Below, piece by piece: positions 53,364 through 61,916 of a stretch of DNA of 64,000 bases (position 1 is its first letter; the number at the start of each line of letters is the position of its first letter). The stretch covers positions 20,836 through 84,835 of the forward strand of contig JANXMQ010000022.1 in the NCBI GenBank assembly GCA_025354565.1, read 5' to 3'. The notes beneath the pieces are model-generated. The model was given only the letters and a program-made list of their open reading frames with translations, did no database searches and was not told where the DNA came from. The position numbers were made by a program, and so were the translations under genes. The stretch comes from Akkermansiaceae bacterium. Its GTDB lineage: Bacteria > Verrucomicrobiota > Verrucomicrobiia > Verrucomicrobiales > Akkermansiaceae.

Positions 53364-53639
53364 ATGTTAGCCAAGCGCGTCATCTTTGAGGGCCGGGTCC
53401 AGGGCGTCGGTTTCCGCTACACCGTCAAGGATCTCGCGCGTGGTTTCGAGCTCTGCGGTTGGGTGAAGAATCTGGCGGATGGCAGCGTCGAATTGCAGGT
53501 GATGGGCGAGCCGGATGAAGTGGAATCCTTCATCAAGGAAATCGCGGAGGAATCCAGCGTCGCCCATCACATCAAGAATCTAACCGCCATGAAAATTCCA
53601 CTCATGGAAAACCTCAGCGGCTTCCGGATCGAGCGGTGA
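53364..53639 (+). CDS. acyP: Acylphosphatase
   Basis: 91 residues, standard family size. FEGRVQGVGFRYTVKDLAR carries the phosphate cradle with the catalytic Arg (GFR), and the catalytic Asn is in GWVKNLADGSVE. The enzyme hydrolyses acyl phosphates such as acetyl phosphate and carbamoyl phosphate in the cytoplasm. ATG at 53364 is 4 nt after the preceding stop. Confidence 0.94.
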   Translation: MLAKRVIFEGRVQGVGFRYTVKDLARGFELCGWVKNLADGSVELQVMGEPDEVESFIKEIAEESSVAHHIKNLTAMKIPLMENLSGFRIER

Positions 53640-53686
53640 GGCTGAGGGTCGTGTAAAATTCAATGTGACGGACAGCGGGTGCGGAC

Positions 53687-53713
53687 GTGGTTGCGGCGTG
53701 ACGCCACAACCAC
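53687..53713. terminator. Hairpin between convergent acyP and STN/TPR gene
   Basis: GTGGTTGCGGCGT and ACGCCACAACCAC form a 13-bp stem with one mismatch. It is centred between the two converging genes and could end transcription in both directions, but it lacks T tracts. Confidence 0.45.
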
Positions 53714-53732
53714 CTCCCAGCGCTTTCCCCAC

Positions 53733-54254
53733 TCAAGGAGCGATGATCACCACGGCGTGCTCGTCATAGCGGGCCTTGGCTCCCGTTTGTTCGAGCACGT
53801 ATTTCAAGGCCGCTTGGGCGGGCACGTTCTTGAGATTGAGCGAAATCTTGTGGGTGCTCAGGAGATTTTTGGGGTCCTGGATGACGAAATTCGGCGTCAC
53901 TTCCGAGTTGGATTGCTTCTCGATGATCTGGCTCAAAGCGTCCAGAGATTCCTGTAAAGTGGCTTGATCCAACTGGAAGACGGGGATCGGCACTGCATTG
54001 AATTTCGCCTCACGGCCCTTCGCAGTAATGTTGTCCGCAGTGAGTTTCAACTGGCCCAGGCTGAATCGGGCGTCGGCATAGTTGGGGTCCAGTTTCAGGG
54101 CGCTGGTGTAGAACTTTTTTGCGGTCGCGGGATCCCCGGCTTTTTCCGCAGCGAGGCCGCGCTGATAGAGCGCAGCGGCGCTTTGCGGTGGCGACTGGGC
54201 GAACGTCGGGACGATCAAGCTGCCGACGACAAGGAGACTGATGATTTTCGACAT
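53733..54254 (-). CDS. Exported TPR protein with STN-like C-terminal domain
   Basis: 173 residues with a signal peptide (KIISLLVVGSLIVPTFAQ). One to two TPR helices (AALYQRGLAAEKAGDPATAKKFYTSALKLDPNYADARFSLG) then a small secretin/TonB-like (STN) fold: QATLQESLDALSQIIEKQSN...VPAQAALKYVLEQTGAKARYDEHAVVI. The LNLKNVPAQAALKYVLEQTG block is characteristic of that fold in secretins and signalling receptors. Function unknown; in Verrucomicrobia such small proteins often occur singly. Confidence 0.68.
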   Translation of the reverse strand: MSKIISLLVVGSLIVPTFAQSPPQSAAALYQRGLAAEKAGDPATAKKFYTSALKLDPNYADARFSLGQLKLTADNITAKGREAKFNAVPIPVFQLDQATLQESLDALSQIIEKQSNSEVTPNFVIQDPKNLLSTHKISLNLKNVPAQAALKYVLEQTGAKARYDEHAVVIIAP

Positions 54255-54350
54255 GATATTGAGGGTTTGATTCAGTCGTTAGGCTAACGCATCCCCAGCC
54301 CGGTGCAACCTGAAAATAGCATCATGCAGCACCCGTCAAGCAATCATAGA

Positions 54351-55328
54351 TCACGGTGCCTTTTCTTCCGCAGGTTTCGGCGGAACGGGCGGGGCTGCGG
54401 GTTTGAGCAGGTCCTTGAACTGCTCGCCCCACTCGCGGGCGGAGGGGTGGGTGAGGTGTTTTTCAAGGTGGGCCAACATGCGGACGGCCGCGCCACTTTC
54501 GTCGCCGTTGCGGTAGAGATCCACTTCCATCTCCCACTGGAGTTTCGGTTGGGCAATTTCAAGGAATTTTTGGTATTCCACGGGCTCGGGACTAACAGCG
54601 ATTGCCCCCTTTTTTTCCTCGCGGCGATTACCCACCCAATATTCGACTTTCGCCCCTTCCTGCTGGATGCGCTTGATCCACAGCGCCCGCAATTCCGCGA
54701 CGCGGGCGGGTTTCTGGCAGGGCGGCATCAGGATTCCACTGTAAATGGCATCGAGCTGGATGGGTGAGAGCGGCCAATTATCTGTTTTCGGGTTGCTGAT
54801 GTCATAGGCCTTGGCGAATACCGTGGAGGTCACCGGTTGAGCTAACAGACCTTCCTGACCGTTAAGCCTTTGGGCATCGCGGAAAATGGAATCGACGATT
54901 TCCTGGGCCTCCGCAGCGAGTTTCACACGGTCGGCTTTGGGCGAGGCGGCCTCGAGCGTGAGGATCAGCCAGCGGAGTTGCTGGCGGAGTGCCTCGCGCA
55001 GGCCGGGAACCTGTAGTTTCTCCGCCTCCTTGCGCTTCCACTCACGGAACTCCTGCTGCTTCTTTTGCATTTCCTCGAATTTCACCCGGTCGGTGCAGTT
55101 GAGGAAAAGCTCGATGGCAGCTTCATCGCTAGCCGCTGCCGTGCGGTAGGCGGCGATCGCGACGCGGTATTTGGAATCCATTTTGGACTCTGCGGAATCC
55201 CGGAGCTTGTCCAGATTCGCCAGCAATGCTTCGCGATCCGCATCGGCCAAGTGTTCACCACGAACGACACTTGTGAGAATGAAGGTGGCGCAAATCAGGA
55301 GAATGGGAACTCGCATGTCGGGTTTCAT
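54351..55328 (-). CDS. Exported helical protein of unknown function
   Basis: About 325 residues from ATG 55328 (or 55316, MRVPILLICATFILTSVVRG, the signal peptide). Mostly charged helices (DREALLANLDKLRDSAESKMDSKY, EMQKKQQEFREWKRKEAEKLQ) with a Pro-rich tail (PAAPPVPPKPAEEKAP). No catalytic motif is apparent. It is divergent from the HtrA gene, about 210 nt apart. The ORF-track start at 55433 gives no signal peptide. Confidence 0.6.
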   Translation of the reverse strand: MKPDMRVPILLICATFILTSVVRGEHLADADREALLANLDKLRDSAESKMDSKYRVAIAAYRTAAASDEAAIELFLNCTDRVKFEEMQKKQQEFREWKRKEAEKLQVPGLREALRQQLRWLILTLEAASPKADRVKLAAEAQEIVDSIFRDAQRLNGQEGLLAQPVTSTVFAKAYDISNPKTDNWPLSPIQLDAIYSGILMPPCQKPARVAELRALWIKRIQQEGAKVEYWVGNRREEKKGAIAVSPEPVEYQKFLEIAQPKLQWEMEVDLYRNGDESGAAVRMLAHLEKHLTHPSAREWGEQFKDLLKPAAPPVPPKPAEEKAP

Positions 55329-55540
55329 CTCAGATCCTGCGGACGAGGCCAAGCGGGAAGAATGAAAATCGTCCGTGGCGCTGCTACCATGGTGGCTGGC
55401 GCGTCTCGCGCCGAACCGGCGGCGATAAGGCAAAAATAGCCCTTCACCTGATTTCCCAATTCCTTACGCGAACCACTCGGTTTCCGCACTTGGAACTTTG
55501 GAATTCTGGAGCATGATACCGGGCGTCACCCACCCACCCC

Positions 55541-57058
55541 ATGAAATCTTCCTTCGGTCGTTTGATCGTGCTGGTCGCCACTTTTGCCATCATGTTCGCC
55601 ATCGTCACGGTCCTGCGGACCTGGCACAGCGGAGGCGATCTGCGTAGCCTGATCCCCGGGTTTGCGAAAAAATCCGGCCAATTTCACCCGGAAGCCTTCA
55701 CCCTGCCCGACAAGGCTCCGCTCGATGTGGGAGATGTCGAACTGCTCTCCAGGCTCAACAACGAATACGCACGGCTCACCGAAGCGGTCGTGCCATCTGT
55801 CGTCAGCATCGACACCGCCGGGATGCGCAGCGAGCAACTGCTCGACATCTGGGGCGGCACCCGCGTTCGCAATTACCCGACGCAGGGGCAGGGTTCCGGC
55901 GTGATCGTTACGAAGGAGGGCCATATCATGACCAACCATCACGTGATCGTCGGGCAGCAAAAAATCCGGGTCACGCTCCACGGGGGAAAAACCTACACCG
56001 CGCATCTGATCGGCGAGGATGAATTGTTAGATATTGCGGTTTTGAAAATTGACTCGGATGAGACGTTCGCGCCGTTGAAGCTGGGCGACTCGTCACAAGT
56101 GAAGGTCGGGCAAATCGTGCTTGCCGTGGGCAATCCCTTCGGGCTCGGCGAGACGGTGACGCAGGGCATCATTTCCGCGAAGGAGCGCTCGCTCTCGGAC
56201 AACCAGCGCGACCTTTTCCAAACGGATGCCGCGATCAATCCGGGAAACTCTGGCGGCCCGCTTGTCAACCTGCGCGGCGAGATCATCGGCATCAACGTCG
56301 CGATTTTTTCTCAGGACAAACAGAACCCCGGCTTCCAAGGTGTCGGCTTTTCGATTCCTGCGAACGACGTGAAGGACTCGCTGTTTCAAATCCTCGATCG
56401 CGGTCGTCCGGTGCGGGGCTTCCTCGGCGTCCAGATGCACGATCTGGATGCGGCAGTTAGAAATGCCCTCGGCTATCAGGACGAAGAGGGCGCGGCGGTG
56501 ATGGGAGTTTCCCCCGGCTCCCCGGCCCAAGCGGCGGGCTTGCAGCCGTGGGATGTCGTCCGCTCGGTGAACGACGAGAAAATCCACACCTCCACTCAGT
56601 TGTTCTCGCTCGTCCAGCGGACGAAAGTCGGCGAGACACTCATCCTTGATGTCTGGCGCAAAGGCCAGCCACTGCAGCTCAAGGCGCTCATCACCGAGGG
56701 CGGCGCGGCGGGTGCCACGGCCAAGCTGCCAGCCGATCCCGGCGGGCAGGGTCGCACGCATGATCCGGAAGATGTGTTGCAAGCGCTCGGCATCCAAGTC
56801 CGCGATCTGGCAGTGCCCGAGCGACTGCGCGGGTTTCGTGGCGTGGTGGTGACCGGTCTAACGGAAAACTCGCTGGCGGTAAATTTGCTGCAAGCCGGGG
56901 ACCTCATCGTCGCGGTGAATAACACCCGGATCAGCGGTGCGAGTGAGTTTTTCCTGAATCTCGCCGCGTCCGCCGCCGTCCAAAGCACCACGCTCCACCT
57001 GATCCGCGATGGGCAGGTGGTGATGGTGAATGTGCCCGCCGTCCCGCGTCAACAATGA
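55541..57058 (+). CDS. HtrA/DegP-like serine protease with two PDZ domains
   Basis: 505 residues. N-terminal transmembrane or signal anchor (LIVLVATFAIMFAIVTVL). Trypsin-fold catalytic triad: His near 133 (TNHHV), Asp near 163 (LLDIAVLKID), Ser near 236 (NPGNSGGPLV). PDZ1 at about 290-380 (GFLGVQM...GSPAQAAGLQPWDVV) and a shorter PDZ2 at about 410-500. It degrades or refolds misfolded envelope proteins in the periplasm. The start has no upstream competitor. The OmpA-like gene follows after 53 nt on the same strand and may be cotranscribed. Confidence 0.93.
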   Translation: MKSSFGRLIVLVATFAIMFAIVTVLRTWHSGGDLRSLIPGFAKKSGQFHPEAFTLPDKAPLDVGDVELLSRLNNEYARLTEAVVPSVVSIDTAGMRSEQLLDIWGGTRVRNYPTQGQGSGVIVTKEGHIMTNHHVIVGQQKIRVTLHGGKTYTAHLIGEDELLDIAVLKIDSDETFAPLKLGDSSQVKVGQIVLAVGNPFGLGETVTQGIISAKERSLSDNQRDLFQTDAAINPGNSGGPLVNLRGEIIGINVAIFSQDKQNPGFQGVGFSIPANDVKDSLFQILDRGRPVRGFLGVQMHDLDAAVRNALGYQDEEGAAVMGVSPGSPAQAAGLQPWDVVRSVNDEKIHTSTQLFSLVQRTKVGETLILDVWRKGQPLQLKALITEGGAAGATAKLPADPGGQGRTHDPEDVLQALGIQVRDLAVPERLRGFRGVVVTGLTENSLAVNLLQAGDLIVAVNNTRISGASEFFLNLAASAAVQSTTLHLIRDGQVVMVNVPAVPRQQ

Positions 57059-57111
57059 GCGGGAATGGGTGTAATTTACTCCAGCCAGCCCGCGTTTTTT
57101 TATCCAGTCTC

Positions 57112-58419
57112 ATGCAACGATCCAAGCTTCCCTATTTTTTCCTCGGCCTCGCTGCCGTGCTTGCCGCAGTGGCCTTGGTTCTGTTGATCCTCCGGCCGGG
57201 CGTGAAGCCGCCAGTGCGGTCGGGCACGCCGCCGCCTAGTGCCGCCCTGCCGCCGAAAATCCCCGCTCTAACCGAGCCAGCCCCACCGGAAGATCCCGCC
57301 ACGGTACTTGCGGACTTGGGCCTCGGCCTCGGTGCGGTGGACCCCGCCGTGCTCGTCGCCCAAATCGCCAAAGCCCTGGAAGCAGGCGATCTCGCGAAGG
57401 TTGGCCGCCTCATCGGCAAGGATGCGTTAGACGCTGCCACCATCGCGCGGCTCAAGCAACTTTCCTCAAACCAAATCCACCTGCGCCAGCCGGACGGCGT
57501 GCGCGAGGTGGGCGAGTTGGAATTGAACACGCGTGCGCGTTGGGCGCTCGAGCTGGACGGCCAACCCGCCGGGCGCGACCGGATTTTTCTCGATCTGCAC
57601 AAGCTCGACGGCAAGTGGATTGTGGAGAAATTGACCCTGCCCCCGGCTGCGGGTGAGCCGATTCCCAAGGCCGTCTTCGCGGATTCGCTCGGCGTGGCGG
57701 ACGCGTTTTTGCAGGCGGTATTGAAGCAGGATTTCGAATTCGCGCGCGCCTTCGTCGATCCAGCCACGGTCTCGGACGCGAAGATCGCCGGGCTCTGCAT
57801 TCTGTTTGAAGATGGCGGCTACCGACTCCGCAAGTCCAAGCCGCTACGCTCGATGTTTCAGCGCGATGACACCGTCGGCTACCTTGCCAACGTCGAGACC
57901 GTCGATGGCACCCAAAGCGCCCAATTCGCGATGACGCTCAAACAACCACCCCAGCCCGCGAACTGGCGGGTTTCGGAAATCAACCTCAACCAACTGTTAG
58001 CCGATTACGCCCGCCGGGTCGCGGGCGGTGACATCTACTATTCGCCGCTCGTCAAGAACCCCGCCGGTGGTGACACGCTCGCGCTGTATTTTGAGTTCAA
58101 TGAAGACATGATGAACCCGCGCACCCGACGTCAGTTAGAGATTGTTTCACTAATTCTCAAAGCGGACCCTGGTAAAAAAATCACCCTCAGCGGTCACACC
58201 GACGCACTTGGGACTAAGGACTACAACAATCAACTATCATCCCGCCGCGCCGAAGTGGTTAGGGATTTTCTCACCAAGGCCGGAGTCTCCGCGAGCCAGA
58301 TCGTGACGGTCGGTAAGGGCGACAGCCAACCGCGCCGCCCGAATGTCACGGAAACCGGCGCGGACAATCCCGAGGGCCGCCGGGCAAACCGCCGGACGGA
58401 GATCTATCTGGATTTCTAA
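57112..58419 (+). CDS. OmpA-family C-terminal domain protein
   Basis: 435 residues from ATG 57112; the track start at 57055 overlaps the htrA stop and is not conserved. Transmembrane anchor (LPYFFLGLAAVLAAVALVLLIL), Pro-rich linker, an uncharacterised central domain, and a C-terminal peptidoglycan-binding OmpA/MotB fold (ALYFEFNEDMMNPRTRRQLEIV, ITLSGHTDALGTKDYNNQLSSRRAEVVRDFL, GKGDSQP, RRANRRTEIYL). The conserved Asp and Arg for diaminopimelate contact are present. It probably ties the inner membrane to the wall. Confidence 0.88.
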   Translation: MQRSKLPYFFLGLAAVLAAVALVLLILRPGVKPPVRSGTPPPSAALPPKIPALTEPAPPEDPATVLADLGLGLGAVDPAVLVAQIAKALEAGDLAKVGRLIGKDALDAATIARLKQLSSNQIHLRQPDGVREVGELELNTRARWALELDGQPAGRDRIFLDLHKLDGKWIVEKLTLPPAAGEPIPKAVFADSLGVADAFLQAVLKQDFEFARAFVDPATVSDAKIAGLCILFEDGGYRLRKSKPLRSMFQRDDTVGYLANVETVDGTQSAQFAMTLKQPPQPANWRVSEINLNQLLADYARRVAGGDIYYSPLVKNPAGGDTLALYFEFNEDMMNPRTRRQLEIVSLILKADPGKKITLSGHTDALGTKDYNNQLSSRRAEVVRDFLTKAGVSASQIVTVGKGDSQPRRPNVTETGADNPEGRRANRRTEIYLDF

Positions 58420-58437
58420 CTCCATTTTTTCTTCCTC

Positions 58438-58491
58438 GGGTCATCATGACAGAGTCCGCTTAAATGGGGGGCTTTGACCCCCTCATGACCC
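58438..58491. repeat. Nested inverted repeats after the OmpA-like gene
   Basis: GGGTCAT pairs with ATGACCC across 40 nt, enclosing GGGGG with CCCCC around CTTTGA. Just to the right lies ATGGT AAA ACCAT. The 228-bp gap up to the restriction gene holds no gene. The stem could end the OmpA transcript or mark an island boundary. Confidence 0.4.
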
Positions 58492-58647
58492 ACTCACGAG
58501 AAATGGTAAAACCATGCGGCGGACGGGGCCAAAGCAAAGTGTCGCGCGAAGCTCTCTCCAATCGAGTGACTCATTTCCAGCGCTCCGGTTCCTTGTAGGT
58601 TCCCATCGATTTCCCTCGCCGCCGCTTCCTCCCACCGATTAGTTTTC

Positions 58648-60111
58648 ATGCAATTCATGACGCCTCTCCAGAAAATCCTCGCCGCCTACCGCGCCACCTC
58701 CCAGACCGAGCGCGAAAAAGGCACCTACTTCGAGGAACTCATCCGCACCTACTTCCGCTTCGAGGCATCGTATGCCGATCTCTACTCCGATGTCTGGCTC
58801 TTCGCGGACTGGGCCAAGGCCCACGGTTTTTCCGCCAAGGACACCGGCATCGACCTCGTCGCCAAGACCCACGGCACCGAGGAATTCCACGCCATCCAGT
58901 GCAAGTGCTATGCCGAAGACTACCGCGTCCGCAAAGCCGACATCGACAGCTTCTTTACCGCCTCCGGCCAAGCGCCGTTCACCCAGCGCATCATCATCGT
59001 CATCACCACCAACGACTGGTCCGAGAACGCCGAAAACTCCCTCATCGGCCAGACCCCGCCCGTTTACAAGATCGACCTTCAAGCCCTCGAAAACTCGCAG
59101 ATCGACTGGGCGAAATACCAACCCTCCGCCGCCCCGGCGCTCAAGCAGAAGAAGGAACTCCGCAAGCACCAGACCAGCGCCAAGACCAATGTCCTGCTCG
59201 GTTTCAAGTCCGCGGACTGCGGCAAGCTGATCATGGCCTGTGGCACCGGGAAAACCTTCACCAGTCTCAAGATCGCCGAGGATGTGGCCGGGCCGGGAAA
59301 AATCACCCTCTTCCTCGTCCCCAGCCTGAACCTGCTTTCCCAGACCCTCACCGAGTGGACGCAGGAAAGCGCCGTGCCGCTCCATTCCTTCGCCGTCTGC
59401 TCGGATGCGGAGATCGGCAAGAAGCGCGCCAAGGACGAGGACATCGTGGAAACCTTCGCCCACGAGCTGCGCTACCCCGCCACCACCGATGCCAAGCGCC
59501 TCGCCCACGAGTTGAAGAAACGCCACGACGCTCAGCACATGAGCGTCATCTTCTCCACCTATCACTCGCTCGATGTCATCAGCCGCGCCCAGCATCTTTA
59601 CGGCCTGCCGGAGATCGGCCTCGTGATCTGCGACGAGGCCCACCGCACCACCGGAGCCACCTTCGAGGGCGATCAGGAAAGTAACTTCGTCAAAATCCAC
59701 GACAACCAGTTCATCCGCGCCGCCAAGCGCCTCTACATGACCGCCACCCCGCGGATCTATGGCTACATGGCCAAGGCCACTGCCGCACAGGACAACACCG
59801 TCCTCTACGACATGAACGACGAGAAGCAGTTCGGCAAGCAGCTCCACGTCATCACCTTCTCCGAGGCCGTCCAGATCAAGCTCCTCACCGATTACAAGGT
59901 TATCGTCCTCACCATCGACGAAGCCCACGTCTCCGCCCGCATCATTGGCTGTTGGAAAGCACTCGCCAAACGACCTCCAAGGATTTTTCGTGGTCCGAGA
60001 AATCTTACCCTTGTCGACCGGGGCCTAAAGCCCCAAACCCTCAGTGTCCGCCGAAGTCCTCGTGGAACTTGCTCTCATTTCCGTAAAATTCTCAGCCCGC
60101 AATTGTCATGA
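58648..60111 (+). pseudogene. Truncated type ISP (LlaGI-like) restriction-modification enzyme, N-terminal fragment
   Basis: 487 codons of which about 442 are native. N-terminal Mrr-like nuclease with the PD-(D/E)xK residues D69 and QCK at 84-86 (GIDLVAK...AIQCKCY). A first RecA lobe follows: Walker A MACGTGKT at about 197-203, DEAH (VICDEAH) at 329-332, and motif III MTATPR. The match to the family stops near 59974, after IGCWKALAKR; the remainder is unrelated and ends at a TGA. Whole enzymes of this class are single chains near 1500-1600 residues, with a methyltransferase and target recognition region in the lost part. The C-terminal part reappears at 63448. Restriction is presumably lost. 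Confidence 0.82.
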
Positions 60112-60566
60112 CCCGGATTTCTTTTTTTATAGCTGCGCGGCGCTTGCATTCGGATGCCACTTACTTGGCAAACGATGGAAGCGAAGATCGCAACCTTAAT
60201 GCCGGACATTTTTTTGGGCTTTCGGCAGAATGCGGGCTGAAGTATTTGCTGTTGCTATGCAACGGCCTACAGCGGGATCCTGTCACAGGAGACCTGCGTG
60301 GCTCACGGGCTCACGTTAATCAGATAATTGATGCCTCGGGCCTAGCGACGAGCTACCAGACTTTGGTTGCAGGTCATACTAATTCCCAATACTTCGCGCA
60401 TACTCCAACGCTTGCTGGTCTCCATTCTTGGAAGGCTGAGTTCCGCTACTACGATGCTGGCCATCCCGACTACCCGCAAGCTTCCGAACCCGACTGGCAA
60501 ACTGCTTCGCTGGAAATTCAGTCTGCCCTTGACTCAGCAATGCTCGATGGGCACCCCATTTATTGA
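60108..60566 (+). CDS. Small HEPN-like protein
   Basis: 152 residues, first gene of the insert. The helical N-terminus (FFIAARRLHSDATYLANDGSEDRNLNAGHFFGLSAECGLKYLLLL) resembles HEPN-type proteins in which a helix with the [NDG]-x-GLAAECALK pattern is typical; R28-N29-...-H34 fits the HEPN ribonuclease motif R-N-x4-H, and RGSRAH at 64-69 is another candidate. HEPN proteins often act as RNA-cleaving toxins or effectors in phage defence. The assignment is by pattern only. The ATG overlaps the stop of the broken helicase ORF as ATGA, which allows reinitiation from that transcript. Confidence 0.55.
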   Translation: MTRISFFIAARRLHSDATYLANDGSEDRNLNAGHFFGLSAECGLKYLLLLCNGLQRDPVTGDLRGSRAHVNQIIDASGLATSYQTLVAGHTNSQYFAHTPTLAGLHSWKAEFRYYDAGHPDYPQASEPDWQTASLEIQSALDSAMLDGHPIY

Positions 60567-60569
60567 TCC

Positions 60570-61916
60570 ATGAAAATCATCCGCTTCAATCAAGGCCTTG
60601 AAATCGCCCGCAGCCTACTCGCCGAAAGTGAGTTGGTCCGCACCAAGGGGGCGGAGAATTTCGTATTGCTCCGTGACCTCTACGGCCGCCTGCGTCTTCT
60701 GTGCCCGCCGCTAACTAGCCAAGAATGTGAAGTGATGAAAAATGCGTGGATAGAAGCACTTGGGTCGAGCACGGACGTCGACCGGCCGATTCTTATCGAC
60801 TCCGACTTTTTCAATTCCACCGAAGTCCGCGCCAACCCGCTCTTGCAGTATCTGATGCTGGATGACGGGCCTCGCGAAATCTCCTTCGTCGATCGCGGCG
60901 TGATCGGAGCAGATTGGCTACAGGGTGCATTTCCTGAATTGGCAAGCACAGAGGGAAATCAGCACCCAAAACGAATTGTGTTTTTTGGTCTCAAGGGTGG
61001 AGTAGGGCGGACTACAGCACTGTGCCTAACCGCTCGGCATTTCGCTAAGCAGGGCTTGAAGGTTTTGGTGCTTGATATGGACCTCGAGTCGCCGGGCTTG
61101 AGCAGTCTGCTATTGCCTCTTACTGAACGGCCCCCACTTGGTATCATTGATTGGTTTATGGAGGATGGCTTGGGCCAAGCATCCCTCGACTTGCTCGATA
61201 AAATGGTTTCGTTCAGCCCCCTTGCATCAAATTGGCCCGGAATAATACGGGTGGCTCCTGCCTTCGGACGAGAGGAGACAGGTTACATTCCCAAACTCTC
61301 TCGTGTCTATGCCGACCTCGCACGTCAGGGGGAAAGCAAACAACAGAGCTTCCCTGAGCGCTTCTTCCGGATGCTTAGACATTTGGAGGAGGCAGAAAAA
61401 CCTGATGTGGTACTTTTGGATAGCCGTGCAGGAATGCATGACATCGCCGCCACACTTCTGGTTCGCTTGCCGGATGCGTTGAGGCTACTTTTTGCCAGCC
61501 ATTCCCCGCAGACATGGGAGGGTTACCGGTGCATGTTTGAGCACTGGCGCTCGTTCCCGCGTCATCTAGCGACCTTCCGTGACGGACTTCAACTCGTAGA
61601 CGCCATGATGCCGGAGACCGGTCGGCAGGAACATCGCGAGACATTTTCCGCTGCCGCTTACTCGCTCTTCAATGAAACACTTTATGAGGATATCCCGCCA
61701 GGGTCTGAATCCGGAGATATCTTCAACTTCCAAGAAGCAGATAGCGATGCGCCGCATTCTGCTCCCTCAATCATGTGGGACCGGAAATTTATGGAGTTTG
61801 ATCCGAATGAGGCCAATTCATCATTTCATGACGAGGACCTCATTCGCCTTTGCTACAGCGATTTTCTATCCTGTATCGAAGAGCGTCTTCAAATTGAACC
61901 ACGTTCAGAACTATGA
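60570..61916 (+). CDS. ParA/MinD-like P-loop ATPase with N-terminal extra domain
   Basis: 448 residues. Residues 1-130 form an unrecognised helical domain. At 142-149 the deviant Walker A reads KGGVGRTT: the ParA-signature Lys142 is kept but the P-loop Lys is Arg147. Switch I-like VLDMDLESPG (D169) and a Walker B-like VVLLDSRAGMHD (D284) follow. ParA-type proteins dimerise on ATP and position or activate partners. The stop overlaps the next gene by ATGA (61913-61916), implying co-translation. Not the plasmid partition type: no ParB gene nearby. Confidence 0.75.
   Translation: MKIIRFNQGLEIARSLLAESELVRTKGAENFVLLRDLYGRLRLLCPPLTSQECEVMKNAWIEALGSSTDVDRPILIDSDFFNSTEVRANPLLQYLMLDDGPREISFVDRGVIGADWLQGAFPELASTEGNQHPKRIVFFGLKGGVGRTTALCLTARHFAKQGLKVLVLDMDLESPGLSSLLLPLTERPPLGIIDWFMEDGLGQASLDLLDKMVSFSPLASNWPGIIRVAPAFGREETGYIPKLSRVYADLARQGESKQQSFPERFFRMLRHLEEAEKPDVVLLDSRAGMHDIAATLLVRLPDALRLLFASHSPQTWEGYRCMFEHWRSFPRHLATFRDGLQLVDAMMPETGRQEHRETFSAAAYSLFNETLYEDIPPGSESGDIFNFQEADSDAPHSAPSIMWDRKFMEFDPNEANSSFHDEDLIRLCYSDFLSCIEERLQIEPRSEL

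Noticed and set aside
60570-61916. ParA-like gene considered as a plasmid partition gene
   Set aside because: No ParB or centromere-like repeats; it is embedded between two unrelated genes in a chromosomal context.
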